A DNA stretch of 64,000 nt from Pseudothauera lacus. GTDB taxonomy: Bacteria; Pseudomonadota; Gammaproteobacteria; Burkholderiales; Rhodocyclaceae. The notes below the pieces were generated by a model. The model saw only the letters and a program-made list of their open reading frames with translations, had not been told where the DNA came from and made no database searches. The DNA lies in NCBI RefSeq assembly GCF_003034845.1, contig NZ_PZKC01000009.1, positions 62,001-126,000 on the forward strand. Reading direction: 5' to 3'. A program made the position numbers and the translations under genes. Below are positions 33,620-43,471 of this stretch, piece after piece (position 1 is the first letter of the stretch; each line of letters starts with the position of its first letter).

Positions 33620-35364
33620 GCGCCGTCTCCTCCGTGGTGGGCGCGCGAGCGCGGGAACAGCAGGTCGACGAAGCGCTCGGCGGTGGGCTGGGGTTCGTGG
33701 TTGGCCAGCCCGGGGCGTTCGTTGGCCTCGATGATCACGTACTCCTGGCCGTCGACCGCCGGCACCAGGAAGTCCAGCCCGGTGACCGGAATGTCCAGCT
33801 CGCGCGCGGCCTTCTCCGCCGCCACACGCAGTGCCGGGTGCAGTTCGGCGGTGACGTCGTGGATGGTGCCCCCGGTGTGCAGGTTGGCGGTGTTGCGCAC
33901 GGTGAGGCGCTGTTCGGCCTCCGGCACAGTGTCCAGCGCATGGCCCTGGGCACGCACGCAGCGTTCGGTTTCGGCGTCCAGCGGGATGCGCGACTCACCG
34001 CCGGTGGCCGCCGCGCGGCGCCGGCTCTGTTTCTCGATCAGCTCGCGCACCGTGCTGCGGCCGTCGCCCACCACCATCGGCGGACGGCGCACGGCGGCGG
34101 CCACCACGCGGTAGTCGATGACCACGATGCGCAGGTCCTGGCCGCTGCAGTACTGCTCGACGATGACCCGCTCGCAGAACTGGCGCGCGCGCTCGATGGC
34201 GGCGCGCACCTCGTCGGCGCTACCGAGGTTCACGCTGATGCCCTTGCCCTGCTCGCCTTCCACCGGCTTCACCACCACCGCGCCGTGCGCGGCCAGCAGC
34301 GCCTGCCAGGCGGCCTCGTCCGCCGCATCGGCCTGCGCCGGCACCGCCAGCCCGGCGCCACCGAGCAGCCTGAGGGTGACGCGCTTGTCCTGGCAGCGAC
34401 TCATCGCCACCGCGCTGGTGAGTTCGGAGAGCGACTCTCGGCAGACGATGCTGCGCCCGCCCAGGGTGAGGCGGAAGTAGCCGTTCTCCGCATCCAGCAC
34501 CTCGGCGTGGATGCCGCGGCGCACGGCCTCGTCGACGATCAGCCGGGCATAGGGGTTGAGCCCGGCCAGCTCCTCGGCCGAGCCGGTGAACAGCGGCTCG
34601 TTGATCGCATTGCGGCGTTTCACCGCGAAGGCCGGGATGCGCTGGAAGCCGAGCTTGTCGTAGAGCGCAATGGCCTGGGCGTTGTCATGCATCACCGAGA
34701 CGTCCATCCACGCACGCCCGCGCGCCAGGTAGTGCTCGGCAAGATAGCGCACCAGGGCTTCGCCGACACCGGGATGGGCGGCCTGCGGGGCCACCGCCAG
34801 CGCCCACAGACTGGCGCCGTGCTGGGCGTCGGCAAAGGCCTCGACATGGTCCAGGCCCATCGCCACGCCGATCACCTCGCCGCTCGCGCGGTCCTCGGCG
34901 AGCGCGTAGGTGATGGCCCGGCTGGCGCGTTCGCGCCACACCCGCTGCGGGTCCACCGGCACCATGCGGCGCGCACGGTAGAGGGCGTTGATCGCCGCCA
35001 CGTCGGCCCGCGTGCGCAGGCGGCGCAGGGTGAAGCCGTGGCGGCTGGCGCGCTGCGCGCGGTAGGCGGCCAGTTGCAGACGGAAGGCGTCCGAGGGGTC
35101 GAGAAAGAGCTGCTGCGGTGCGCTGGCCACCACCACCTGCGGTTTCTCGACGTAGAAGGCGATGTCGCGCTGCCCGGGGCGCTCCTGCAGCAGTTCGGCG
35201 GCCAGTTGCGCCGGGTCGCGCCAGGTCTGCGCCGGCAGCCAGCGCCCCCAGCCGCATTCGACGATGACGTTCTCGGGCATCGCCACCGCCTCGGGCTGCC
35301 CGGCGGGCAGGTGCAGGGGCTGGTGGCCGGCGCGCAGCGCGCGGGCGATCTGCTTGCGGATCAT
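33616..35364 (-). CDS. ngg: N-acetylglutaminylglutamine synthetase (GNAT + ATP-grasp)
   Basis: Protein of 582 residues that joins glutamine units and acetylates the product to give N-acetylglutaminylglutamine, the precursor of the osmolyte NAGGN. An N-terminal GNAT acetyltransferase domain lies at about 105-260 (ALAVAPQAAHPGVGEALVRYLAEHYL, then DNAQAIALYDKLGF). A C-terminal ATP-grasp ligase follows at about 300-575 (VVVKPVEGEQGKGISVNL, VIVEQYCSGQDLRIVVIDYRVVAA, GLDFLVPAVDGQEYVIIEANERPG), like that of cyanophycin synthetase and GshF. The ATG at 35364 lies 10 bp after the asnO stop with GAGG upstream; the ATG at 35385 overlaps asnO and is an alternative. Confidence 0.9.
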   Translation of the reverse strand: MIRKQIARALRAGHQPLHLPAGQPEAVAMPENVIVECGWGRWLPAQTWRDPAQLAAELLQERPGQRDIAFYVEKPQVVVASAPQQLFLDPSDAFRLQLAAYRAQRASRHGFTLRRLRTRADVAAINALYRARRMVPVDPQRVWRERASRAITYALAEDRASGEVIGVAMGLDHVEAFADAQHGASLWALAVAPQAAHPGVGEALVRYLAEHYLARGRAWMDVSVMHDNAQAIALYDKLGFQRIPAFAVKRRNAINEPLFTGSAEELAGLNPYARLIVDEAVRRGIHAEVLDAENGYFRLTLGGRSIVCRESLSELTSAVAMSRCQDKRVTLRLLGGAGLAVPAQADAADEAAWQALLAAHGAVVVKPVEGEQGKGISVNLGSADEVRAAIERARQFCERVIVEQYCSGQDLRIVVIDYRVVAAAVRRPPMVVGDGRSTVRELIEKQSRRRAAATGGESRIPLDAETERCVRAQGHALDTVPEAEQRLTVRNTANLHTGGTIHDVTAELHPALRVAAEKAARELDIPVTGLDFLVPAVDGQEYVIIEANERPGLANHEPQPTAERFVDLLFPRSRAHHGGDGA

Positions 35365-35374
35365 CGGGCGGGCC

Positions 35375-37147
35375 TCAGGCAGCATGGCTCTGCAGCCACC
35401 ATTCGAGCAGGCCGAGCTGCCACAGCTTGGAGCCGCGCAGCGGCGTGATGTGGGCGGAGGGGTCGGCCAGCAGGGTGTCGACATAGTCCTGGCGGAACAG
35501 CCCGCGCCCGCGCGCGGCGCGGCTGCAGAGCGCATCGCGCACGCGTTCGAGCACCGGACCCTGCAGGTACTTGAGCGCCGGCACCGGGAAGTAGCCTTTG
35601 GGGCGGTCGATGACCGCGGACGGAATCAGCTTGCGCGCGGCCTCCTTGAGCACACCCTTGCCTCCGTGCGCGAGCTTGTGGCGCGCCGGGATGCGCGCGG
35701 CCAACTCGACCAGTTCGTGATCGAGGAAGGGCACCCGCGCTTCCAGGCCGAAGGCCATGGTCATGTTGTCGACGCGCTTCACCGGGTCGTCCACCAGCAT
35801 GATGGTGGTGTCCAGGCGCAGCGCCTTGTCCACCGGGTCGTCGGCGCCCGGGGCGTTGAAGCTGGCGGAAACGAAGGCCGCGCTGGCGTCCACGCCGTGC
35901 CAGGCGGGGTTCACGGTGCGAAGGTATTCGTCGTAATCGCGGTCGCGGAAGGCCGCCAGGTAGTCGCCCACCGGGTCGGCGCTGCCGGCGAGCCTGGGAT
36001 ACCAGTGGTAGCCGCCGAACACCTCGTCCGCACCCTGGCCGCTCTGCACCACCTTGCTGTGGCGCGAGACCGCCTCGGAGAGCAGGTAGAAGCCGATGCA
36101 GTCATGGCTCACCATCGGCTCGCTCATCGCCTCGACCGCTTCGGGCAGGCGGGTGAGCAGTTCGGCCTCGGGCACGAAGATGCGCTCGTGGTGGGTGCCG
36201 AACTCGCGCGCGACGATCTCGGCGTACTCGAACTCGTTGCCCTTCTCGCCGCCGACGTCCTCGAAACCGACGTTGTAGGTGCGCAGGTCTCGCACCCCGG
36301 TCTCGCTCATCAGGCCGACGATGAGACTGGAATCCACCCCGCCGGAGAGCAGCGCGCCCACCGGCACGTCGGCCACCAGGCGGCGACGGACCGCGGCGCG
36401 CAGGCCGTCGAGCAGGATCTCGGTCCATTCCTCGAAGCTGCGCGCCTCGTCGGCGGGGTCCTGCGGATACATCAGCGTCCAGAAGCTGCGTTCGCGGCGG
36501 CTGCCGTCGGGCTCGATGTGCATCAGCGTGCCGGGCGGCAGCTTGCGCACCCCGGCATAGATGGTGTGCGGCGCCGGCACCACGGCGTGGAAGGAGAGGT
36601 AGAAATTGAGCGCGGCCGGGTCCACCGTGGTGTCCACCCCGCCGGCTTCGAGCAGCGCAGGCAGGCTGGAAGCGAAGCGCAAGCCGCCGGGGATCTCCGC
36701 GTAGTACAGCGGCTTGATGCCCAGGCGGTCGCGGCCGAGCAGCACGCGGCCGCTGTCGCGCTCCCAGATGGCGAAGGCGAACATGCCGTTGAGGCGCTGG
36801 ACGAAGTCCGGCCCCCAGGCGTGGTAGGCCTTGAGCAGCACCTCGGTGTCGCCGTGCGAATAGAAGCGGTAGCCCTTGCCTTCCAGCTCGCGGCGCAGCT
36901 CAGGGTGGTTGTACACCGCGCCGTTGAACACGATGCCGAGCCCCAGCTCGGGATCCACCATGGGCTGCTGGGCGGATTCGGAGAGATCCATGATCTTCAG
37001 GCGCCTGTGGCCCCAGGCCTGGGAGCCCTGGGCGAACACCCCGCCATTGTCCGGGCCGCGCCGCTGCTGGCGCTGGTTCATGCGTGCAATCGCACCCAGG
37101 TCGGGGGTCTGTCCGTCGAATCTGATCTCACCGGCAATGCCGCACAT
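35375..37147 (-). CDS. asnO: N-acetylglutaminylglutamine amidotransferase (AsnB-like)
   Basis: Class II glutamine amidotransferase of 590 residues that amidates N-acetylglutaminylglutamine to the osmoprotectant NAGGN. Cys2 (MCGIAGEIRF) is the glutaminase nucleophile; RRGPDNGGVF and GIVFNGAVYNHPELR complete that domain. The synthetase domain has the ATP loop LLSGGVDSSLIVGL (about 268) and SGQGADEVFGGYHWYP. The overall match, plus the neighbouring ngg and M42 genes, separates it from asparagine synthetase. The ATG at 37147 has a GAAGGA ribosome site. It heads the operon. A -10 (TACAAT) and a palindrome lie just upstream, where osmotic control would be expected. Confidence 0.92.
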   Translation of the reverse strand: MCGIAGEIRFDGQTPDLGAIARMNQRQQRRGPDNGGVFAQGSQAWGHRRLKIMDLSESAQQPMVDPELGLGIVFNGAVYNHPELRRELEGKGYRFYSHGDTEVLLKAYHAWGPDFVQRLNGMFAFAIWERDSGRVLLGRDRLGIKPLYYAEIPGGLRFASSLPALLEAGGVDTTVDPAALNFYLSFHAVVPAPHTIYAGVRKLPPGTLMHIEPDGSRRERSFWTLMYPQDPADEARSFEEWTEILLDGLRAAVRRRLVADVPVGALLSGGVDSSLIVGLMSETGVRDLRTYNVGFEDVGGEKGNEFEYAEIVAREFGTHHERIFVPEAELLTRLPEAVEAMSEPMVSHDCIGFYLLSEAVSRHSKVVQSGQGADEVFGGYHWYPRLAGSADPVGDYLAAFRDRDYDEYLRTVNPAWHGVDASAAFVSASFNAPGADDPVDKALRLDTTIMLVDDPVKRVDNMTMAFGLEARVPFLDHELVELAARIPARHKLAHGGKGVLKEAARKLIPSAVIDRPKGYFPVPALKYLQGPVLERVRDALCSRAARGRGLFRQDYVDTLLADPSAHITPLRGSKLWQLGLLEWWLQSHAA

Positions 37148-37177
37148 AGGTCTTCCTTCTGTTGTTGGAACATGCCT

Positions 37178-37204
37178 ATTGTAGCAAATTGATTTTGCGC
37201 AAAA
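37178..37204 (-). promoter_or_regulatory. NAGGN operon promoter with palindrome
   Basis: TACAAT at 37183..37178, preceded by GC as in CTACAAT, fits a -10 and would also suit sigma-S. No good -35 is found. Fifteen bases... upstream (9 bp gap) lies the perfect 12-bp palindrome TTTTGCGCAAAA (37193-37204), in an unusually AT-rich patch. Osmotic control is inferred from the genes only. Confidence 0.45.
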
Positions 37205-37270
37205 GTTTTAGAGGTCAAACACGCGCTGCGGTAAGCTCTTGAGCCGATTTGAAATCCGCCCCGCTCCGCC

Positions 37271-38233
37271 ATGCCAGGTGAATTCGACCTGATCCGCCGC
37301 CACTTCACCCGTCCCGCGTCGCACACCGCGCTTGCGGCGGGCGACGACGCCGCCCTGCTCGCCCCGCGCGCCGGCATGCAACTGGCCGTATCCACCGACA
37401 TGCTGGTCGCCGGCACGCACTTCTTCGCCGACACCGAACCCACCGATCTGGGCTGGAAGACGCTGGCGGTGAATGTCTCCGACCTTGCGGCAATGGGCGC
37501 CGAGCCGCGCTGGGCCTTTCTCGCACTGGCCCTGCCGACGGCCGACGATGCCTGGCTGGCGGCCTTCGCCGACGGGCTGTTCGCCTGCGCGGAGAACTTC
37601 GGCCTCGACCTGGCCGGCGGCGACACCACACGCGGCCCGCTCAACCTGTGCGCGACGGTGATCGGTGAAGTTCCCGCCGGCACCGCACTGACCCGCGCCG
37701 GTGCACGTCCGGGGGACCTGCTGTGGGTCTCCGGCCAGCCCGGACGCGCGGCACTGGGTCTGCAGGCGCTGCGCGACGGGCTTGCACTGAGTGCCGCCGG
37801 GCGCACGGCATGCCTCGCCGCGTTGCACCACCCGCAACCACGGGTGGCCCTGGGTCTGGCCCTGCGCGGCATCGCCAGCGCGGCGCTGGACGTCTCCGAC
37901 GGCCTCCTCGGCGACCTGCGCCATCTGCTTGCCGCATCGCGCTGCGGCGCGCTGATCGAGCATGCCGCGCTGCCGCTCGGCGCCCTGCTCGCCGACGGCG
38001 CCCCGCCGGCGATCGCCGAAGCCGCGTTGCTCGGCGGCGGCGATGATTACGAACTGCTGTTCACCGCCCCCCCGGCTCAGCGCGACACCCTCGCGGCGAT
38101 GGCGGGAGAGCTCGCTCTGCCCTTACACTGCATCGGTCAACTCAATGCCGACAGCGGTCAGGTGCTGCTGCGCGCGCCCGACGGCAGCGTGCACCTGCCC
38201 ACCACCGGGGGCTACGACCATTTCGCCTGCTGA
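37271..38233 (+). CDS. thiL: thiamine-monophosphate kinase
   Basis: ThiL of 320 residues, the usual length. It phosphorylates thiamine monophosphate to thiamine diphosphate with ATP in the cytoplasm. Typical motifs are the N-terminal GDDAALL, STDMLVAGTHF, WKTLAVNVSDLAAMGAEPRW (metal and nucleotide binding), LAGGDTTRG and ALDVSDGLLGDL. The ATG at 37271 begins MPGEFDLIRRHF, matching the family start. It is divergent from asnO and is followed within 1 bp by pgpA, as in many beta- and gammaproteobacteria. Confidence 0.95.
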   Translation: MPGEFDLIRRHFTRPASHTALAAGDDAALLAPRAGMQLAVSTDMLVAGTHFFADTEPTDLGWKTLAVNVSDLAAMGAEPRWAFLALALPTADDAWLAAFADGLFACAENFGLDLAGGDTTRGPLNLCATVIGEVPAGTALTRAGARPGDLLWVSGQPGRAALGLQALRDGLALSAAGRTACLAALHHPQPRVALGLALRGIASAALDVSDGLLGDLRHLLAASRCGALIEHAALPLGALLADGAPPAIAEAALLGGGDDYELLFTAPPAQRDTLAAMAGELALPLHCIGQLNADSGQVLLRAPDGSVHLPTTGGYDHFAC

Positions 38234-38234
38234 C

Positions 38235-38720
38235 ATGACCACCACCCCGAACCTCCGCTTCCTGCTCAGCCACCCCGCCCACTTCATCTCGCTGGGCTTC
38301 GGCGCCGGGCTGTCGCCGAAGGCCCCGGGCACGGTCGGCACCCTGCTGGGCTGGCTGCTCTATCCGCTGATCCGCACTCCGGTGAACGAGGCGGTGTTCC
38401 TCGCCTTCCTGGCCAGCCTGTTCATCGCCGGAGTGATCGCCGCCGAGCGCACCGGACGCGCGCTGGGCGTACCCGACCACGGCGCCATCGTCTGGGACGA
38501 GATGGTGGCGATCTGGCTGGTGCTGCTGTTCACCCCCGCCACCCTGCTGTGGCAAGCCACCGCAGTGGTAATCTTCCGCTTCTTCGACATCGTCAAGCCG
38601 CCGCCCATCCGCATGGCGGACCAGAAGCTGAAGGGGGGCTTCGGGGTGATGTTCGACGACCTCATCGCCGCCGCCTACACCCTGCTGGTGATCGCCGTCC
38701 TCGTACATCTGCTGGGCTGA
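38235..38720 (+). CDS. pgpA: phosphatidylglycerophosphatase A
   Basis: Inner-membrane enzyme of 161 residues that dephosphorylates phosphatidylglycerol phosphate to phosphatidylglycerol. The PgpA family pattern is clear: GFGAGLSPKAPGTVGTLLG near the N-terminus, DHGAIVWDEMVAIWLVLLF (catalytic acidic cluster), FRFFDIVKPPPIRMADQKLKGGFGVMFDDLIAA, and a final hydrophobic helix. The ATG at 38235 starts one base after the thiL stop. Length and helices are as expected. Confidence 0.95.
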   Translation: MTTTPNLRFLLSHPAHFISLGFGAGLSPKAPGTVGTLLGWLLYPLIRTPVNEAVFLAFLASLFIAGVIAAERTGRALGVPDHGAIVWDEMVAIWLVLLFTPATLLWQATAVVIFRFFDIVKPPPIRMADQKLKGGFGVMFDDLIAAAYTLLVIAVLVHLLG

Positions 38721-38725
38721 ACGCC

Positions 38726-39226
38726 ATGGACATCGAACTCGCCACCCTCTCCCGCGAACTCGGCGACGCCCTGGCGGCGCGCGGCTGGCGACTGAGCGCC
38801 GCGGAGTCGTGCACCGGCGGCTGGATCGCCGCCACGGTGACGGACACGCCCGGCAGCTCGGCCTGGTTCGACCGCGGCTTCGTGACCTACTCCAACGCCG
38901 CCAAGTGCGAGATGCTCGAAGTCTGCCCGCTGACCGTGGACAGTCACGGTGCGGTGAGCGAGGAGACCGTGCGCGAGATGGTCGCCGGTGCGCTCGCGCA
39001 CAGCCTCGCCGACATCGCCGTGGCGGTCTCCGGCATCGCCGGCCCGGACGGCGGCAGCGCCGCCAAGCCGGTGGGCACGGTATGCATCGGCTGGGGGGTA
39101 TATGGCGACCTGCCGCGGATCGCAACCTGCCATTTCAGCGGCGACCGCGAGGCGGTGCGGCGGCAGACGGTGATCGCCGCGCTGCGCGGCGTCATCGCCC
39201 TCGCCAGAGGCGATGCTGACCTGTAA
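38726..39226 (+). CDS. pncC: nicotinamide-nucleotide amidohydrolase (CinA C-terminal family)
   Basis: Protein of 166 residues corresponding to the stand-alone CinA C-terminal domain. PncC deamidates nicotinamide mononucleotide to nicotinate mononucleotide in NAD recycling. Motifs are SAAESCTGGWIAATVTDTPGSSAWFDRGFVTYSNAAK (with the catalytic serine region), GAVSEETVREMVAGA and AVSGIAGPDGGSAAKPVGTV. It lies 5 bp after pgpA and directly before recA, the same arrangement as in many proteobacteria. Confidence 0.94.
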   Translation: MDIELATLSRELGDALAARGWRLSAAESCTGGWIAATVTDTPGSSAWFDRGFVTYSNAAKCEMLEVCPLTVDSHGAVSEETVREMVAGALAHSLADIAVAVSGIAGPDGGSAAKPVGTVCIGWGVYGDLPRIATCHFSGDREAVRRQTVIAALRGVIALARGDADL

Positions 39227-39232
39227 TGGTTG

Positions 39233-39248
39233 CTGTAAATACATTCAG
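39233..39248 (+). promoter_or_regulatory. LexA (SOS) box upstream of recA
   Basis: CTGTAAATACATTCAG matches CTGT-N8-ACAG at 7 of 8 defined positions and, with its flanks, resembles the extended SOS consensus TACTGTATATATATACAGTA. It is the expected site for LexA repression of recA, 74 bp upstream of the start codon. Confidence 0.8.
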
Positions 39249-39289
39249 GCACTAGACTGGGGGCTGGCACATTCCAGCAAACTCTGTGC

Positions 39290-39295
39290 CATAAT
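39290..39295 (+). promoter_or_regulatory. possible recA -10
   Basis: CATAAT (5 of 6 matches to TATAAT), 27 bp before the recA start. No convincing -35 at 16-18 bp; GGCACA at 39266-39271 is the closest. Confidence 0.4.
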
Positions 39296-39321
39296 CCGCC
39301 AACCACTCAGGAATACTTCTT

Positions 39322-40353
<1,032 letters not shown>

Positions 40354-40361
40354 TCAACACC

Positions 40362-40814
40362 ATGGAGGGAAGCGCCCTGCGCGAACGAGCGTTGCGTTAT
40401 CTGGCGCAGCGTGAACACAGCCGCGCAGAGCTCGAGCGCAAGCTCGCCCCCCACGGCACCGCCGAGGACATCGCCAGCGTGCTCAACCGTCTCACCGAAC
40501 TCGAACTGCTCTCCGATGCCCGCTTCGCGCAGGCCTGGGTGCGGGGCAAGGGCGCGCGCTTCGGCACCGCCCGCCTGCGCCACGACCTCGCCAGCCGCGG
40601 TGTGGATGCAGAGCTGATCGCGGCGGCGCTGGCCGGCGACGGCGACGACGAGGAACAGCGCGCACGCTCCGTGTGGGCCGGCAAATTCGGCCGTGCCCCG
40701 GGGGATGCACGCGAATGGGCACGCCAGGCGCGCTTCCTGCAGGGGCGTGGCTTCGGCAGCGCGTTGATCCGCAAGGTGTTGAAAGAGATCCCCGATGAGT
40801 CTGCTCAAGGTTGA
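40362..40814 (+). CDS. recX: RecA regulatory protein RecX
   Basis: RecX of 150 residues, which modulates (mostly limits) RecA filaments. The family pattern is [24 protein letters not shown], then [39 protein letters not shown], a series of three-helix repeats. The ATG at 40362 follows recA by 8 bp. Its last 20 bp overlap the start of lptB in another frame, an unusual coupling between DNA-repair and lipopolysaccharide-transport genes. Confidence 0.95.
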   Translation: MEGSALRERALRYLAQREHSRAELERKLAPHGTAEDIASVLNRLTELELLSDARFAQAWVRGKGARFGTARLRHDLASRGVDAELIAAALAGDGDDEEQRARSVWAGKFGRAPGDAREWARQARFLQGRGFGSALIRKVLKEIPDESAQG

Positions 40815-41517
40815 AGGCCTGCAGAAGCGCTACAAGGCGCGCACGGTGGTGCACGACGTCGGCTTCGCCGTCGGCAGCGGCGAGGTCGTCGGCCTGCTCG
40901 GCCCCAACGGGGCCGGCAAGACCACCTGTTTCTACATGATCGTCGGCCTCGTACGTGCCGACGGTGGCGAGATCATCCTCGACGAGGAGCGCCTCACCCA
41001 CCTTCCCATCCACGCCCGTGCCCGCCTCGGCCTCTCCTACCTGCCGCAGGAGATGAGCGTCTTCCGCAAGCTCACGGTAGCCGAGAACATCCGTGCGGTA
41101 CTCGAGCTGCAAGGCCTTGACGACGCCCAGGCCAGCGCGCGCCTGGACGAACTGCTGCAGGAACTGGGCATTACCCACCTGCGCGACAACATGGCGGTGT
41201 CGCTCTCCGGCGGCGAACGCCGACGCTGCGAGATCGCCCGCGCACTGGCCACCAACCCGCGCCTGATCCTGCTCGACGAACCCTTTGCCGGCGTCGACCC
41301 GATCGCCGTCATCGACATCCAGAAGATCATCCGCTTCCTCAAGGAGCGCGGCATCGGTGTGCTGATCACCGACCACAACGTGCGTGAGACGCTGGGCATC
41401 TGCGACCGCGCCTACATCATCAGCGAGGGGCGGGTGCTGGCCAGCGGCACGCCCGCCAACATCGTCGACAACGAGAAGGTGCGCCAGGTCTACCTCGGCG
41501 AACACTTCCGCCTCTGA
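40795..41517 (+). CDS. lptB: lipopolysaccharide export ABC ATPase LptB
   Basis: ATP-binding protein of 240 residues that powers LptB2FG, extracting lipopolysaccharide from the inner membrane. Walker [10 protein letters not shown] is at 36-44, the LptB-typical [18 protein letters not shown] (Q-loop), signature [15 protein letters not shown], Walker [17 protein letters not shown], and the switch His in [10 protein letters not shown]. The length matches E. coli LptB (241). It starts inside recX and is followed by rpoN after 19 bp, the usual lptB-rpoN-hpf order; lptA and lptC would normally lie upstream, but here recX does. Confidence 0.97.
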   Translation: MSLLKVEGLQKRYKARTVVHDVGFAVGSGEVVGLLGPNGAGKTTCFYMIVGLVRADGGEIILDEERLTHLPIHARARLGLSYLPQEMSVFRKLTVAENIRAVLELQGLDDAQASARLDELLQELGITHLRDNMAVSLSGGERRRCEIARALATNPRLILLDEPFAGVDPIAVIDIQKIIRFLKERGIGVLITDHNVRETLGICDRAYIISEGRVLASGTPANIVDNEKVRQVYLGEHFRL

Positions 41518-41536
41518 CCGCGATGGCCCGATCCGC

Positions 41537-42994
41537 ATGAAGCCCACCCTCCAGCTCAAGCTCTCCCAGCACCTTACGCTGACCCCGCAGCTGCAGCAGT
41601 CGATCAAGCTGCTGCAGCTGTCGACCATCGAGCTCAACCAGGAGATCGAGCGCTTCCTGCTGGAAAACCCCATGCTCGAACGCGAGGACGGCGACGGCAG
41701 CGATTTCGGCCCCGGCAGCGGCGCAGCCACCGCCACCAGCGAACGCAGCAGCGAGCAGGGCAGCAGTGACGGTGCTCAGGACGGCGAGCGCGGCGAAGAA
41801 CGTGCCGAGCACGAGGCCGGCGCCAGCGACGAGGCCGGCGAATGGCTGAGTGCCGGCAGCGGCAGCACCCGCCGCGACGATGACGACGACGTCGATTACC
41901 AGGAATTCCAGGCCGCCGAGACCTCGCTGCGCGACCACCTCGACCAGCAGGTGGCACTCTCCCCGCTCTCCGACCGCGACCGCGCGCTGGTGCGCTTCGT
42001 CATCGAGGCCCTCGACGACGACGGCTATCTCCACCAGGAGCTCGAAGACCTCCTGCCGCTGCTCCCCGAAGAGCTCGACATCGACCTCGACGACCTCGGC
42101 ATCGCCCTGCGCCATGTGCAGCACCTCGAACCCGCCGGCATCGGCGCGCGCACCGTGCAGGAATGCCTGAGCCTGCAACTGCGTGCGATGGCCGCCGGCG
42201 ATGAGCGCGACCTCGCGCTGCGCATCGTCGACGGGCACCTCGAACTGCTCGCCGAGCGCAACTTCGTCAAGCTCAAGCGCCTGCTGTCGTGCGACGACGA
42301 CGCCCTGCGCGCCGCCCACGCACTGATCTGCCGCCTCGATCCCCATCCGGGCTCGCGCTACGCCGCGCAGGAAACCCGCTACGTGATCCCCGACGTCGTG
42401 GTGCGCAAGCTGCGCGGGCGCTGGCAGGTCAACCTCAACCCCGAGGCCATGCCGAAGCTGCGCATCAATGCCCTCTACGCCCAGCTGCTGCAGCAGAACC
42501 GCGGCAATGGCGGCGGCCTCACCGGACAATTGCAGGAAGCACGCTGGCTGATCAAGAACGTGCAGCAGCGCTTCGACACCATCCTGCGCGTTTCCCAGGC
42601 CATCGTTGACCAGCAGCGGCAGTTCTTCGATCATGGGGAGGTGGCGATGCGCCCGTTGACCCTGCGCGAGATCGCCGATCAGCTCGAACTGCACGAATCG
42701 ACGGTGTCACGGGTCACCACGCAGAAGTTCATGGCCACCCCGCGCGGGGTGTTCGAGTTGAAGTATTTCTTCGGCAGTCACGTCGCCACCGATACCGGTG
42801 GAGCGGCATCCTCCACTGCGATTCGCGCGCTGATTCGCCAGCTGGTGGATGCCGAAGACAGAAAGAAGCCCCTGTCCGACGCCAAGATTGCCGATTTGTT
42901 GGGCCAGCAGGGTATCGTCGTCGCGCGGCGCACTATCGCCAAATACCGCGAATCGCTCAATATCCCGCCGGTCAGTATGCGCAAGACGATCTGA
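41537..42994 (+). CDS. rpoN: RNA polymerase sigma-54 factor
   Basis: Sigma-54 of 485 residues. Region I at the N-terminus is glutamine/leucine rich (QLKLSQHLTLTPQLQQSIKLLQLSTIELNQEI). The variable region II (about 50-115) is strongly acidic with a DDDDDVDYQEF run. Region III carries core binding, the helix-turn-helix (LTLREIADQLELHESTVSRVTTQKFM) and the RpoN box ARRTIAKYRE at 463-472. It directs transcription from -24/-12 promoters with bacterial enhancer-binding proteins. The ATG at 41537 matches the family start. Confidence 0.98.
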   Translation: MKPTLQLKLSQHLTLTPQLQQSIKLLQLSTIELNQEIERFLLENPMLEREDGDGSDFGPGSGAATATSERSSEQGSSDGAQDGERGEERAEHEAGASDEAGEWLSAGSGSTRRDDDDDVDYQEFQAAETSLRDHLDQQVALSPLSDRDRALVRFVIEALDDDGYLHQELEDLLPLLPEELDIDLDDLGIALRHVQHLEPAGIGARTVQECLSLQLRAMAAGDERDLALRIVDGHLELLAERNFVKLKRLLSCDDDALRAAHALICRLDPHPGSRYAAQETRYVIPDVVVRKLRGRWQVNLNPEAMPKLRINALYAQLLQQNRGNGGGLTGQLQEARWLIKNVQQRFDTILRVSQAIVDQQRQFFDHGEVAMRPLTLREIADQLELHESTVSRVTTQKFMATPRGVFELKYFFGSHVATDTGGAASSTAIRALIRQLVDAEDRKKPLSDAKIADLLGQQGIVVARRTIAKYRESLNIPPVSMRKTI

Positions 42995-43015
42995 ACCGAA
43001 ACAAGAGGAGTCATC

Positions 43016-43339
43016 ATGAATCTCACCATCACCGGGCATCACGTGGAAGTCACCGCCGCCCTCCGCGACTACGTGACGTCGAAGCTCGACCGCGTCATCC
43101 GTCACTTCGACAACGTCACCAGCGTCGGCGTGATCCTGTCGGTGGAAAAGCTCGACCAGAAGGCCGAAGTGACCCTGCATGTGCGCGGCAAGGACATCTT
43201 CGTCGAAGCCCACAACGGCGACATGTACGCCGCCATCGACGCGATGACCGACAAGCTCGAACGCCAGGTGCAGAAGCACAAGCAGAAGCTGCAGGACCAC
43301 CACCACGACGCGCTCAAGCACCAGGCCACCGAAGAGTGA
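43016..43339 (+). CDS. hpf: ribosome hibernation promoting factor, short form
   Basis: Protein of 107 residues in the HPF/RaiA family, which binds the 30S decoding region and stores ribosomes inactive in stationary phase. The N-terminal MNLTITGHHVEVTAALRDYVTSKLDRVIRHFDN and the VTLHVRGKDIFVEAHNGDMYAAIDAMTDKLERQVQKHKQK segment are the domain. The long-form C-terminal dimerisation domain is absent. The ribosome site is GAGGAG. It stands in the conserved rpoN-hpf-ptsN order. Confidence 0.95.
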   Translation: MNLTITGHHVEVTAALRDYVTSKLDRVIRHFDNVTSVGVILSVEKLDQKAEVTLHVRGKDIFVEAHNGDMYAAIDAMTDKLERQVQKHKQKLQDHHHDALKHQATEE

Positions 43340-43373
43340 GCCACTCCTTACCGCTTTCGGTTTAGGGTGCGGG

Positions 43374-43379
43374 TATAAT
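43374..43379 (+). promoter_or_regulatory. -10 element upstream of ptsN
   Basis: Perfect TATAAT in the 132-bp hpf-ptsN gap, 92 bp before the ptsN start. No recognisable -35. It suggests that ptsN-hprK can be transcribed separately from rpoN-hpf. Confidence 0.5.
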
Positions 43380-43471
43380 GCGCGCGTTTTCCGTCAGCCC
43401 ATTGCCTCCCGGCACCCGACCGAACCTTCCCCGCACGGCCCCCAGGCGGGCGCCGTGCGTGGCATGACCGC

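Noticed and set aside
35375-37147. Annotation as asparagine synthetase AsnB
   Set aside because: Immediate neighbours ngg and the M42 peptidase and the overall sequence point to the NAGGN amidotransferase.
39265-39280. TGGCAC upstream of recA, resembling a sigma-54 -24 element
   Set aside because: The required GC of the -12 element is one base out of register and TTGC is absent; recA is normally sigma-70/LexA controlled.
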